Of a stretch of 64,000 nt of DNA, positions 1 through 7,935 are shown in pieces. The DNA lies in contig CABJAW010000021.1 of NCBI GenBank assembly GCA_902363665.1, positions 5,578-69,577 on the forward strand. Reading direction: 5' to 3'. Both the position numbers and the translations under genes were made by a program. Under the pieces are notes generated by a model. It was not told the DNA's origin. It was given only the letters and a program-made list of their open reading frames with translations, and did no database searches. How positions within the stretch are numbered: the stretch's first letter is position 1; every line of letters begins with the position of its first letter. This DNA comes from Lachnospiraceae bacterium. GTDB lineage: Bacteria; Bacillota; Clostridia; Lachnospirales; Lachnospiraceae.

Positions 1-510
1 TCCAAAGACTGCCCGGCTTTCGGTGGTGTTTACAAGCTTGCAGCCGTTCTCGATGAAAAGACCGGTGAATTTATCCCGAAAATCAAGCTTTCCGAAAATA
101 CGGAAAAAATCACTAACCCGGGCAACAAAAAAATTCTTCGTATCTACGACAAGCAAACCGGCAAAATTCGTGCCGATCTGATCTGTCTGACAGATGAAAC
201 GTATGATCCTTCCGAAGATCTGATCATCTTTGATCCTCTTGAAACGTGGAAAAAAACAAAAATCAAGGGTGGCTCCTACACACTGCGGGAAATGCTCGTT
301 CCGGTATTCAAAAACGGTGTATGTGTCTACACTTCTCCTTCTGTTATGGAAATCCGCGATATCTGTATCAGAGAAAAAGACACGCTCTGGGATGAAACGA
401 AACGTCTTGCAAATCCGCATAAGGTCTACGTAGATCTTTCTTCCAAGCTGTACCATATCAAGAGTGATCTTCTGGAGCAGATGGGACGCGAGGCACTGTC
501 TCTTTCCTGA
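1..510 (+). CDS. pncB: Nicotinate phosphoribosyltransferase, C-terminal part (partial)
   Basis: The open frame runs in from the left edge and ends at a TGA, giving about 169 C-terminal residues. The text FGGVYKLAAV, then IPKIKLSENTEKITNPG, then KKILRIYDKQTGK matches the C-terminal domain of nicotinate phosphoribosyltransferase. This enzyme makes nicotinate mononucleotide from nicotinate and PRPP in the NAD salvage pathway and is cytoplasmic. The catalytic N-terminal part lies outside the window. A hairpin follows 55 bp downstream. The family call is secure; the symbol rests on the C-terminal half only. Confidence 0.88.
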   Translation, partial: SKDCPAFGGVYKLAAVLDEKTGEFIPKIKLSENTEKITNPGNKKILRIYDKQTGKIRADLICLTDETYDPSEDLIIFDPLETWKKTKIKGGSYTLREMLVPVFKNGVCVYTSPSVMEIRDICIREKDTLWDETKRLANPHKVYVDLSSKLYHIKSDLLEQMGREALSLS

Positions 511-564
511 TTGCTTCGACGCTTTTCCATTGCTGTCTTTTCGCACAGCGAAACATTATTTTTC

Positions 565-596
565 ATATCAGGAGCGGTGTATACCGTTCCTGATAT
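565..596 (+). terminator. Hairpin after pncB
   Basis: Arms of 14 bases at 565-578 and 583-596 pair with one G-U, around a 4-base loop. There is no strong T run after it, so it may be a weak terminator or an mRNA 3'-end stabiliser. Confidence 0.5.
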
Positions 597-704
597 ACTG
601 TAGTAATCCTCTTTCGCTGCCTGCCATTTACCAGGATGCCAGGGTCAAAAGCCTGAAACCACGATGTGCCTGCACAGGAGTGGTTTTATGGCTTAATGGC
701 CTCC

Positions 705-752
705 CGATATGAGCATAAAAGTGGAGCGCAAGCTTCACGATATGCGAATATC
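705..752 (-). repeat. Divergent copy of the dispersed GATATTCGC repeat
   Basis: Read on the minus strand this stretch begins GATATTCGCATATCG and ends TTTATGCTCATATCG, the same flanks as the repeat copies further right. The centre differs but again forms a small hairpin (GTGAAGC/GCTCCAC). It lies in the 410-bp gap between pncB and the lipoprotein gene, where no gene is visible. Confidence 0.4.
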
Positions 753-826
753 TGGCAGGGTTGTGGGAGTACGAAGTACGGAACAATCCGTAAGGTATCT
801 TTGGACCTTAACATCTTACCAATCAA

Positions 827-868
827 AGCAAGGAAACTGTGACTTTTACGCTTCACAGTTTCCTTGCT
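827..868 (+). other. Strong 16-bp perfect hairpin upstream of the lipoprotein gene
   Basis: A perfect inverted repeat (827-842 with 853-868) has a 10-base loop and sits 52 bp before the ATG of the next gene. No T run follows directly (GATGCTCC). It could be a leader hairpin, an attenuator, or an arm of a repeat element. The ORF that opens at 864 starts inside this hairpin, so that start is unlikely. Confidence 0.55.
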
Positions 869-920
869 GATGCTCCTGTGTCCGATTTTTCTGCAATACA
901 GGGGCAAGAAGGGAGTTTTT

Positions 921-2363
921 ATGTTATCGCAGAAACATTCTGCATGTATTCTGACTGCTGTTCTGCTTCTGGCCTCTGCCTCCGGCTGTTCTGTAAAAAC
1001 AGACAATACTGCTTCCGCAGATCCGCTTACCATCACCGTATGGACGTATTACAACGGTGACCAGCTTGAATTATTCAACAAACTTGTCTCCGAATTTAAC
1101 GATACCACCGGACGTTCCCTGGGAATCACCGTAGAAAGCTCCAGTCAGGGAACAGTAAACGATCTGGAAACGAATGTGCTTGCTTCCGCGAACGGTGAAG
1201 TCGGCGCTTCGGATATGCCGAATATTTTTTCCGCCTATGCTGATACTGCTTACACCCTCGATCAGATGGGACTGGTCATGGATCTTTCCGACTATTTTAC
1301 GAAAGAAGAGCGTCTGGCATATATCGATAATTATCTTGATGAGGGCGATTTTTCCGGTGATGGCAATATCAAAATCTTCCCGGTCGCAAAATCCACAGAG
1401 CTTCTTTTCTTAAACGATACAGACTGGCGTGCTTTTTCTGATGCAACCGGCGCTTCCTATGAGGACCTGTCCACGATCGAAGGCCTTGTCTCTACTGCAG
1501 AAACGTATTATAACTGGACGGATGAACAGACACCGGAAAAAAATGACGGACGTGCACTGTTTGGAAGGGATGCAATGGCCAACTATCTTCTGCTCGGTGC
1601 AAAACAGCTTGGTTCTCCTATTTTCAATACAGAAAACGGAAAAATGTCTCTCAATTTTGATAAAGAGGTCATGCGGAAGCTGTGGGACAATTATTACGTT
1701 CCTTATATAAAGGGATATTTTTCTGCTTCCGGACGTTTTCGCAGTGATGATATCAAGACAGGAAACATTATCGGTTATGTTGGTTCCACCTCAAGTGCCA
1801 CATTTTTTCCGACACAGGTCAGTCTGACGGATTCTGAAAGCTATGATATTGCACTGAAGGTTCTCCCGTGCCCGAAATTCGCAGACGGAGAAAACTATGT
1901 TGTTCAGCAGGGCGCCGGACTGGTGGTAACAAAAACAGAGGATGACGCAACCGTCAAAGCATGCGTAGAATTTCTGAAATGGTTTACAACCCCGGAGCAT
2001 AACATTTCTTTCTGTGCAGGCTCCGGCTATCTTCCGGTCACAAAAGAGGCCAACAATATGGATACGATCCGTAAAAGTACTGCCTCCCTTAGTGCTTCTA
2101 TGGACAGCATTCTTACCGTTGCCGTTGACTCCGTAAATTCTAATCAGATGTATACAACAAAGGCATTTGACAGAGGAAATGACGCAAGGCAGATCCTGAG
2201 TTACGGATTGAGTGATCTGGCCGCGGCCGACCGTCAGACGGTAGAAGAACGCCTTTCAGGCGGTCAGAGCCTTGAGGATGCCGCCGCAGAATTTCTCTCC
2301 GATGATTATTTTGAAGCCTGGTACCAGGATACGCTCAAACAGCTTCAGGCTTTTGAGGGATGA
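921..2363 (+). CDS. Extracellular solute-binding lipoprotein (family 1 type), orphan
   Basis: A 480-residue protein. The start is the ATG behind AAGGGAG; it gives a lipoprotein signal with the lipobox ASGC near residue 22. The mature part begins with a typical family 1 binding-protein strand (LTITVWTYYNGDQLELFNKL) and has the usual two-lobe length for a carbohydrate or oligopeptide-type binder. No permease or ATPase gene is adjacent; the next gene is a membrane GGDEF-EAL protein in the same direction. It may therefore present ligand to that sensor rather than to a transporter (inference). The ligand is unknown. Confidence 0.8.
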   Translation: MLSQKHSACILTAVLLLASASGCSVKTDNTASADPLTITVWTYYNGDQLELFNKLVSEFNDTTGRSLGITVESSSQGTVNDLETNVLASANGEVGASDMPNIFSAYADTAYTLDQMGLVMDLSDYFTKEERLAYIDNYLDEGDFSGDGNIKIFPVAKSTELLFLNDTDWRAFSDATGASYEDLSTIEGLVSTAETYYNWTDEQTPEKNDGRALFGRDAMANYLLLGAKQLGSPIFNTENGKMSLNFDKEVMRKLWDNYYVPYIKGYFSASGRFRSDDIKTGNIIGYVGSTSSATFFPTQVSLTDSESYDIALKVLPCPKFADGENYVVQQGAGLVVTKTEDDATVKACVEFLKWFTTPEHNISFCAGSGYLPVTKEANNMDTIRKSTASLSASMDSILTVAVDSVNSNQMYTTKAFDRGNDARQILSYGLSDLAAADRQTVEERLSGGQSLEDAAAEFLSDDYFEAWYQDTLKQLQAFEG

Positions 2364-2375
2364 CACTGTTAATTT

Positions 2376-2517
2376 GTAACTGTTCAGAGCCAGGCAAAAT
2401 TTCATAAAACAGGCAGGAAATGCTTGCATTTTTAAGCCTGTTTTTGAAATTTTATTTGGCGGATACGCCACACCGACGAAATGCGTAGCATTTTGGAGGT
2501 TGGCTCTGAACAGTTAC
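2376..2517. mobile_element. MITE-like element, 142 bp
   Basis: The ends are a perfect 17-bp inverted repeat (2376-2392 and 2501-2517, GTAACTGTTCAGAGCCA). The sequence GTTAATTT lies directly outside on both sides (2368-2375 and 2518-2525), an 8-bp target-site duplication. A second inner palindrome pairs AAAATTTCATAAAACAGGC with GCCTGTTTTTGAAATTTT. There is no coding capacity. It separates the lipoprotein and GGDEF-EAL genes; without it and one target copy they would be about 42 bp apart. A related half-copy lies near 23830. Confidence 0.85.
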
Positions 2518-2555
2518 GTTAATTTTCACATTTTCGGAAAGGATCGTTTTCTTTT

Positions 2556-5555
2556 ATGAGTTCGAAAGGAAAATCCATTTTCCATACAATCCTGCTCTCC
2601 ATGCTTCTGGTACTTGGGATTGAATTTATTCTTCTATTTGTCACCTTGTACCTTACCCATGTCAGGGAGCAGTTAAATAACAATGCCGCCGATGTTTTGC
2701 ATAAACAGGTAGAAAACCGTTCCGGTTACCTTGTTAATACCATGCTCAAAAATCAGGATTTGGAAGCGCTTGCCCAGAGTATCCAGACAAGCATGCTCAC
2801 TCTGGAATCAGAAGGCAAAATCAGCCTGGCTACGCTGGATACAAGCAGTGAGCATGCTCTTCCTTTGCTGCAGGAGATCAGTACCGATCTCATAGCACAG
2901 CTGCGCCGTAAAAATGTGACCGGTATTTTTGTGGTTTTAAATACGCATGATCTTGACGAAACAGCACCTGACACCTGTCTTCCGGGACTTTACATTCGTG
3001 ATCTTGATCCCGATTCTGCTCCGTCTGACCGTAATTATGATCTGCTTCTGGAACGCGCTTCTGCCCTAGTCGTCCGTTCTATGGGCATTTCGACCGATAA
3101 AAAATGGAGTCCGGTGTTCCGGTATGACGGTGCTGACTCCGCTTCTTTTTATTATCCTGTTTTTCAGGCTGCCTTTAAGGACGGCGGAAAATTAAACGCT
3201 TCTGATTATGGCCGCTGGACAACAACCCCTTATACTCTGGAGGGCGATGACCTCTCCTGCATTGCCTACTCGATTCCGCTGCTTCTTCCGGACGGCACCG
3301 TCTACGGCGTACTCGGTGTGGAAATGCTGACCAGCTATCTTCAGACGCTTCTTCCGGCACAGGAACTCCAGGATGACAATACAGGCTCTTATCTGCTTGG
3401 TTCCACCCGCTCTAACCTTTTGAATCCAATCTTTTCGATGAGTGTGGTCTGTTGCTCTGCATCCGGCAATGAAAAGCCTGAAACAACTTCTTTTCTTCTG
3501 CCATTGCAGTATTCCGGCTCAGACTCTTACTTCACCGTTCAAAACGGTACAAACTATTATGTCGCGCTTGAACCGCTTACGCTGTACAGCAAAAATGCTC
3601 CGTTTTCTTCCGATCATTGGGTACTGATCGGCACGGTTGATGAGAGTCATCTGTATGCGCTTTCCACGCATGTGCTTCATCTTTTCTGGTTGTCCATTCT
3701 GCTTACACTCACGGTCGGGCTGCTGTGCAGTCTGTTTGTAAGCCGTCATCTTGCCCGCCCGGTTGCAAAGCTTTCTGCGGAGGTAGCACAGGCACAGTCC
3801 AAACGAGATACGATCCCGTCACTGTCACACACGGGAATCCGTGAAGTAGACCAGTTTTCCGATGCGATCACCCAGCTGAGCCGTGATGTGCTTACCTCTT
3901 CCACAAAGTTTCTTCGTATTATGGACATGGCCAGTATAGAGCTCGGCGGCTATGAGATACGCTTTGATACCGGTACGGTATTCGTGACCGATAACTTCTT
4001 TCCCATGCTTGGACTTTCGCAGCCAGATACCGCCAGCCTTACTCCGGATACATTTCGTGCACTACTGAAGAATTTTGGGCAGTGTTGTCCGTGTACCATT
4101 ACTCCGTCCGGAGACGAGGTTTACAAGGTGACACCCGCTGATGGGCAGGTACATTACCTTCGCCTTAAAACAACACATGAAGTGCTTGCACAGGTTGGAC
4201 TGGTCGAGGATGTCACTGCCTCTACACTGGAGCGTCTCCGAATCGAACATGACAGGGATTATGATACACTGACCGGTCTTTACAACCGACAGGCATTCCA
4301 GCGCGAATGTGAGGCCCTTTTCCTCCATCCGGAAAATCTCAGACACGCTGCCTTCCTTATGCTTGACCTTGACAATCTCAAGCATACGAATGACACCTAC
4401 GGACATGATTACGGCGATCAGTACATCCGTCAGACCGGACTTTGTTTTGCCAGACACACACCTGAAGGCACACTTTGCTCCCGCATTTCCGGTGATGAAT
4501 TCAACGTATTTTTTTACGGCTATGACAGCCAGGATGAAATCCGTACTGTTATTGAACAGCTTCGGGACGAGTTTTCCAAAAAAATGATCCATCTTCCGGA
4601 CGGTCAGGAGCTCTTCATCAGTATTTCCGGTGGCATTGCCTGGTATCCGGAGGATGCCTCTGACCCGACTACGCTAAAAAAATACGCAGATTTTGCAATG
4701 TACCAGGTCAAGCATTCCAAAAAAGGCCGGCTTGGTGAATTTGACCTTGGCACCTACAACAATGAAATTTACAGCCTGCAAAGCAAAAAGGAATTTGACC
4801 GCCTGATCCGCGAAGAACTGCTCTACTATCATTTTCAGCCGATTGTATCCTGCGTCACCGGTGAAGCAATCGCCTATGAGGCACTGATGCGTGTCAATCT
4901 TCCGACCATCTCCTCTCCGGATACGGTACTGAAAATGGCCCGGGCAGAAGGACGTCTGCATGACATCGAGCGCATCACTATTTTCAAGGCATCGGAAGCT
5001 TATCTGGCTTTGCTGCGCGATAAGCTGGTACGAAGCAGTGATCTTCTCTTTCTGAACTCGATTGCCAGCCAGCACATGACCGAGGAAGAAAACCGCGAAT
5101 TTGCGAACCGGTTCTCCATGCTTCAGAAAAACATTGTCATTGAGATTACGGAGGAAGAGGCTCTGGATCATCATTCCCTTGAAGTAAAACGCAACACACC
5201 TGGTTTTACCGGCATGTTTGCGCTTGACGATTACGGCAGCGGCTACAGCAATGATCTCAGTCTGCTGGAACTCTCCCCGCTCTTTATTAAGATCGATCTC
5301 TCGATCGTTCGAAACATTCATACTAATCCGGATAAACAGCAGATTGTATCCAATATTGTTTCCTACGCCCACCAAAGAAACATGCGTATTATCGCAGAAG
5401 GTCTGGAAACACCGGAGGAGCTTTCCAAAGTACTGGAGCTTGGCGTTGATTATCTGCAAGGCTATTTTCTTGCCCGTCCGGCTGCGATTCCTCCGCAGAT
5501 CAATGAAACTGCAGTACGTATGATCCGGGATTTTCAAACTGCCAAAACGGTATAA
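2556..5555 (+). CDS. Membrane-bound GGDEF-EAL cyclic-di-GMP protein
   Basis: A 999-residue protein. Membrane segments lie near residues 9-34 and 375-397, enclosing a large extracellular sensor region of the Cache kind. A HAMP-like linker and a PAS-like segment follow, then a GGDEF domain from about 565 and an EAL domain from about 755 to 985. The diguanylate cyclase signature is SGDEF at about 645, one step from canonical. The EAL domain keeps its expected catalytic residues: EALMR at 775, the Asn of LFLNS, Glu of IEITEE, DD of LDDYGSGYS near 891, Lys of FIKID and AEGLET. Phosphodiesterase activity is therefore likely; cyclase activity is less certain. It probably forms a unit with the binding protein upstream. 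Confidence 0.88.
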   Translation: MSSKGKSIFHTILLSMLLVLGIEFILLFVTLYLTHVREQLNNNAADVLHKQVENRSGYLVNTMLKNQDLEALAQSIQTSMLTLESEGKISLATLDTSSEHALPLLQEISTDLIAQLRRKNVTGIFVVLNTHDLDETAPDTCLPGLYIRDLDPDSAPSDRNYDLLLERASALVVRSMGISTDKKWSPVFRYDGADSASFYYPVFQAAFKDGGKLNASDYGRWTTTPYTLEGDDLSCIAYSIPLLLPDGTVYGVLGVEMLTSYLQTLLPAQELQDDNTGSYLLGSTRSNLLNPIFSMSVVCCSASGNEKPETTSFLLPLQYSGSDSYFTVQNGTNYYVALEPLTLYSKNAPFSSDHWVLIGTVDESHLYALSTHVLHLFWLSILLTLTVGLLCSLFVSRHLARPVAKLSAEVAQAQSKRDTIPSLSHTGIREVDQFSDAITQLSRDVLTSSTKFLRIMDMASIELGGYEIRFDTGTVFVTDNFFPMLGLSQPDTASLTPDTFRALLKNFGQCCPCTITPSGDEVYKVTPADGQVHYLRLKTTHEVLAQVGLVEDVTASTLERLRIEHDRDYDTLTGLYNRQAFQRECEALFLHPENLRHAAFLMLDLDNLKHTNDTYGHDYGDQYIRQTGLCFARHTPEGTLCSRISGDEFNVFFYGYDSQDEIRTVIEQLRDEFSKKMIHLPDGQELFISISGGIAWYPEDASDPTTLKKYADFAMYQVKHSKKGRLGEFDLGTYNNEIYSLQSKKEFDRLIREELLYYHFQPIVSCVTGEAIAYEALMRVNLPTISSPDTVLKMARAEGRLHDIERITIFKASEAYLALLRDKLVRSSDLLFLNSIASQHMTEEENREFANRFSMLQKNIVIEITEEEALDHHSLEVKRNTPGFTGMFALDDYGSGYSNDLSLLELSPLFIKIDLSIVRNIHTNPDKQQIVSNIVSYAHQRNMRIIAEGLETPEELSKVLELGVDYLQGYFLARPAAIPPQINETAVRMIRDFQTAKTV

Positions 5556-5571
5556 CAGATTTCCGTCCCAA

Positions 5572-5640
5572 AGAATAATTCTCCTCTTTTTCCACATACT
5601 AACTACAGGCGTCAGGAATTACCTGCTTATGAATTATTCT
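5572..5640. repeat. 10-bp inverted repeat around the spoVT promoter
   Basis: AGAATAATTC at 5572-5581 is repeated inverted at 5631-5640. The left arm overlaps the proposed -35 element of the spoVT promoter; the right arm lies in the 5' untranslated region. It may be a weak terminator for the gene upstream or an operator. Confidence 0.4.
5573..5601 (+). promoter_or_regulatory. Sigma-G-type (forespore) promoter of spoVT
   Basis: GAATA at 5573-5577, 17 bases, then CATACTA at 5595-5601. This fits the known sigma-G consensus of GHATR and CATNMTA at the expected spacing. In Bacillus subtilis spoVT is sigma-G dependent, so position and gene agree. Confidence 0.7.
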
Positions 5641-5663
5641 GAACATTGGAGGACGAATCAAAT

Positions 5664-6212
5664 ATGAAAGCAACAGGAATCGTACGAAGAATTGATGACC
5701 TCGGCCGGGTTGTTATTCCAAAGGAAATCCGCAGAACACTGCGCATCCGCGAGAGCGACCCGCTTGAAATTTTCACTGACCGGGAGGGAGAAATTATTTT
5801 AAAAAAATACTCGCCGATCGGCGAGCTTGGTTCATTTGCGAAGGAGTACGCAGAAGCGCTCTCCTCTTCCTCCGGTCACAGTGTCTGTATTACCGACCGC
5901 GATCAGGTCATCGCCGCAGCAGGCGGCATAAAACGCGACCTCATTGGCTCTCCTGTGACCGGTGCGCTCGAAGCAATCATGAATGAGCGCGAACATGTAC
6001 TTCTTAATCCGCCATCCGGAACGCACATTAAAATCACCCGGGATGATTCTGGGGACAATTATCCCCAGGTCATCAGTCCCATTCTCTGTGAAGGCGATGT
6101 CATCGGATCTGTCATCCTGCGCAGCCGTGACAGCAGCCATTCCATGGGAACGACCGAACAGACCCTTGCAAGGTGCGCAGCCGGATTTATGGGGCGACAG
6201 ATGGAGCAGTAA
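5664..6212 (+). CDS. spoVT: Stage V sporulation protein T, AbrB-type regulator
   Basis: A 182-residue protein. The N-terminal SpoVT/AbrB swapped-hairpin domain is plain (MKATGIVRRIDDLGRVVIPK, then RTLRIRESDPLEIFTD). A GAF-like domain follows from about residue 56 to the end. This is the full SpoVT architecture, unlike the short AbrB. SpoVT tunes forespore gene expression late in sporulation. The ATG at 5664 is chosen because GGAGG lies 11 bp upstream; a TTG at 5646 would sit before that site. A sigma-G-like promoter precedes it. Confidence 0.93.
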   Translation: MKATGIVRRIDDLGRVVIPKEIRRTLRIRESDPLEIFTDREGEIILKKYSPIGELGSFAKEYAEALSSSSGHSVCITDRDQVIAAAGGIKRDLIGSPVTGALEAIMNEREHVLLNPPSGTHIKITRDDSGDNYPQVISPILCEGDVIGSVILRSRDSSHSMGTTEQTLARCAAGFMGRQMEQ

Positions 6213-6218
6213 GCACTG

Positions 6219-6863
6219 TCAATGAATACGCGGCAGGTTCCAGCGGTAATAAGCAGCCAGAAACCGAATTGAACACACAACTCCTGCTCCGGTCATCATT
6301 CCAACAATCCGCCCGGTATACGGATATAGCACAATAAACACAATACCTCCTGCGATCGATGCCACTGCATAAACGTGCTTCACAAAAATATACGGCATTG
6401 TTCCTGCCATCATATCGCGGATAACGCCGCCTCCGATTCCGGTGATCACCCCGACAAAAACCACCAGAAAATGGTTATCCTGATATCCAGCCGCAACTGC
6501 CGCATACGAACCGACTACTGTAAAAATACCAAGTCCGATCGTATCGCACAGAAGCATGATACGGTCATACCATCTCGCAATATTGCCGGAAAACACCTGA
6601 TTTCTGATATAAACAGCCAGAAACAGCAGCGTTGACGTGATTACAGCCGCAAGTGCATAAACTGCATGCAGAAACGTCACCGGAGGATTGATTCCAAGAA
6701 TCAGATCACGGATGATTCCTCCTCCGACAGCCGTTGTCACACCCAGTACATTTACCCCGAAAATATCCATTTTCCGTTCAATTCCAAGCATCGCTCCGGA
6801 CGATGCAAACGCTACTGTCCCGAGCATTTCCATAATAAAAATCATCAGATCCGAATACTCCAT
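6219..6863 (-). CDS. TRIC-family cation channel / UPF0126 membrane protein
   Basis: A 214-residue, highly hydrophobic protein with about seven membrane segments and two related halves. Each half carries a glycine-rich motif: VGGGIIRDLILG near residue 48 and IGGGVIRDMMAG in the second half. These motifs are the hallmark of the bacterial TRIC (UPF0126, YicG-like) family, homotrimeric monovalent cation channels. It is convergent with spoVT, the two ends being 6 bp apart. The physiological ion here is unknown. Confidence 0.85.
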   Translation of the reverse strand: MEYSDLMIFIMEMLGTVAFASSGAMLGIERKMDIFGVNVLGVTTAVGGGIIRDLILGINPPVTFLHAVYALAAVITSTLLFLAVYIRNQVFSGNIARWYDRIMLLCDTIGLGIFTVVGSYAAVAAGYQDNHFLVVFVGVITGIGGGVIRDMMAGTMPYIFVKHVYAVASIAGGIVFIVLYPYTGRIVGMMTGAGVVCSIRFLAAYYRWNLPRIH

Positions 6864-6919
6864 ACGTTTTTCTTTTCCCTTCTCATTTTTCCATTTATAA
6901 CAGCCTCAACAGATACCAT

Positions 6920-7774
6920 TTACCGGATCCGGCTGCGGTATTTCGATGGTGGCTGTCCGTATTTTTTTCGAAAGGCCTTGCTCAAATGAAATTCATCGTA
7001 AAATCCAAAGTTTACCGCGGCTTCATGCAGCTTTGCCTGCGGCTGATGAATCAGAAATTCCTTCACCATTTCAAGCTTCAGATCCATCTGATACATGGAA
7101 AAGGTCTTTCCGCACGCCTTTTGAAAATAATTATTCAAGGTCCTGGGGCACACAAAAAAATGGTCCGCCATCTCCTTCGGACTGTAAAAAATCTGCGGAT
7201 TGGACTGGATCTGTCCTCTTGCTTCCTCCAGCATCGTTTCCGGCTTCCCATCCTCCGCTTTTTCCGACTGCAGCAAAAGCAGTTCACACAAAATCAGCTG
7301 AAAAAAAATATTGAGACGCTCCGTCCGCATTGGATTCTGCGACCAATATTCGGAAATCAGTTCCTGAAAGTACCGCCGGATCTGCGGCCTGCGTCTGCAA
7401 TGAAGAAGCGTCGCACACGTGATTCTCAAATCTTCCTCCCGACAGGTCTGATCCTTATCCGGCGCTTTTCTCTTTTCCTGTACGCAGCTCCACCTCTGCT
7501 CACGTTTTGTCGGCATCACATGAAAATACATATGCCGGTTTCCCGGATTACACAGTTTCTCTCCATAATGGTGGCGCCCACCGGCAAGAATCAGAAGATC
7601 GTCACTTTCCATTTCATATTTTTTTCCATCCTCAAAAACCTCCCACGTTCCATCCAGCATATACAGAAAATCATGCTCCGGCAATACACGGTCCGGATGA
7701 ACCATTCCATTGACAGATGTGATATAGTTCGCACTTGTAATATGGCGTTCTGCCATTTTTTCCAGATACAGCAT
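6920..7774 (-). CDS. AraC-family regulator with N-terminal cupin domain
   Basis: About 284 residues. The N-terminal half is a cupin-like sugar sensor (DFLYMLDGTWEVFEDGKKYE, a GGRHHYGE turn). The C-terminal 100 residues hold two helix-turn-helix motifs (SPKEMADHFFVCPRTLNNYF and NFGFYDEFHLSKAFRKKYG) ending in PPSKYRS. The ATG at 7774 is chosen because AAGGAG lies 6 bp before it; an in-frame TTG 33 bp upstream is possible. It is divergent from the GH127 gene and is probably its regulator, by analogy with similar pairs. Confidence 0.85.
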   Translation of the reverse strand: MLYLEKMAERHITSANYITSVNGMVHPDRVLPEHDFLYMLDGTWEVFEDGKKYEMESDDLLILAGGRHHYGEKLCNPGNRHMYFHVMPTKREQRWSCVQEKRKAPDKDQTCREEDLRITCATLLHCRRRPQIRRYFQELISEYWSQNPMRTERLNIFFQLILCELLLLQSEKAEDGKPETMLEEARGQIQSNPQIFYSPKEMADHFFVCPRTLNNYFQKACGKTFSMYQMDLKLEMVKEFLIHQPQAKLHEAAVNFGFYDEFHLSKAFRKKYGQPPSKYRSRIR

Positions 7775-7935
7775 ACCATTCTCCTTCATCAGGGCGGATC
7801 TTCTCAATCCCTCCTGTCATTCCATATTGTACATGTTTTTTTCCACATTGGCAATGGTCGGTTTCTGTAATGTATGGTACAGTAGGGCTGTTCATATTTG
7901 TTCGACTTAACCTAATTTTTGATGGAGGATTTGCA

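Noticed and set aside
4674..5597. Long minus-strand frame of 307 codons inside the GGDEF-EAL gene
   Set aside because: It is the shadow of the EAL coding frame; it has no signals and the plus-strand domain is unambiguous.
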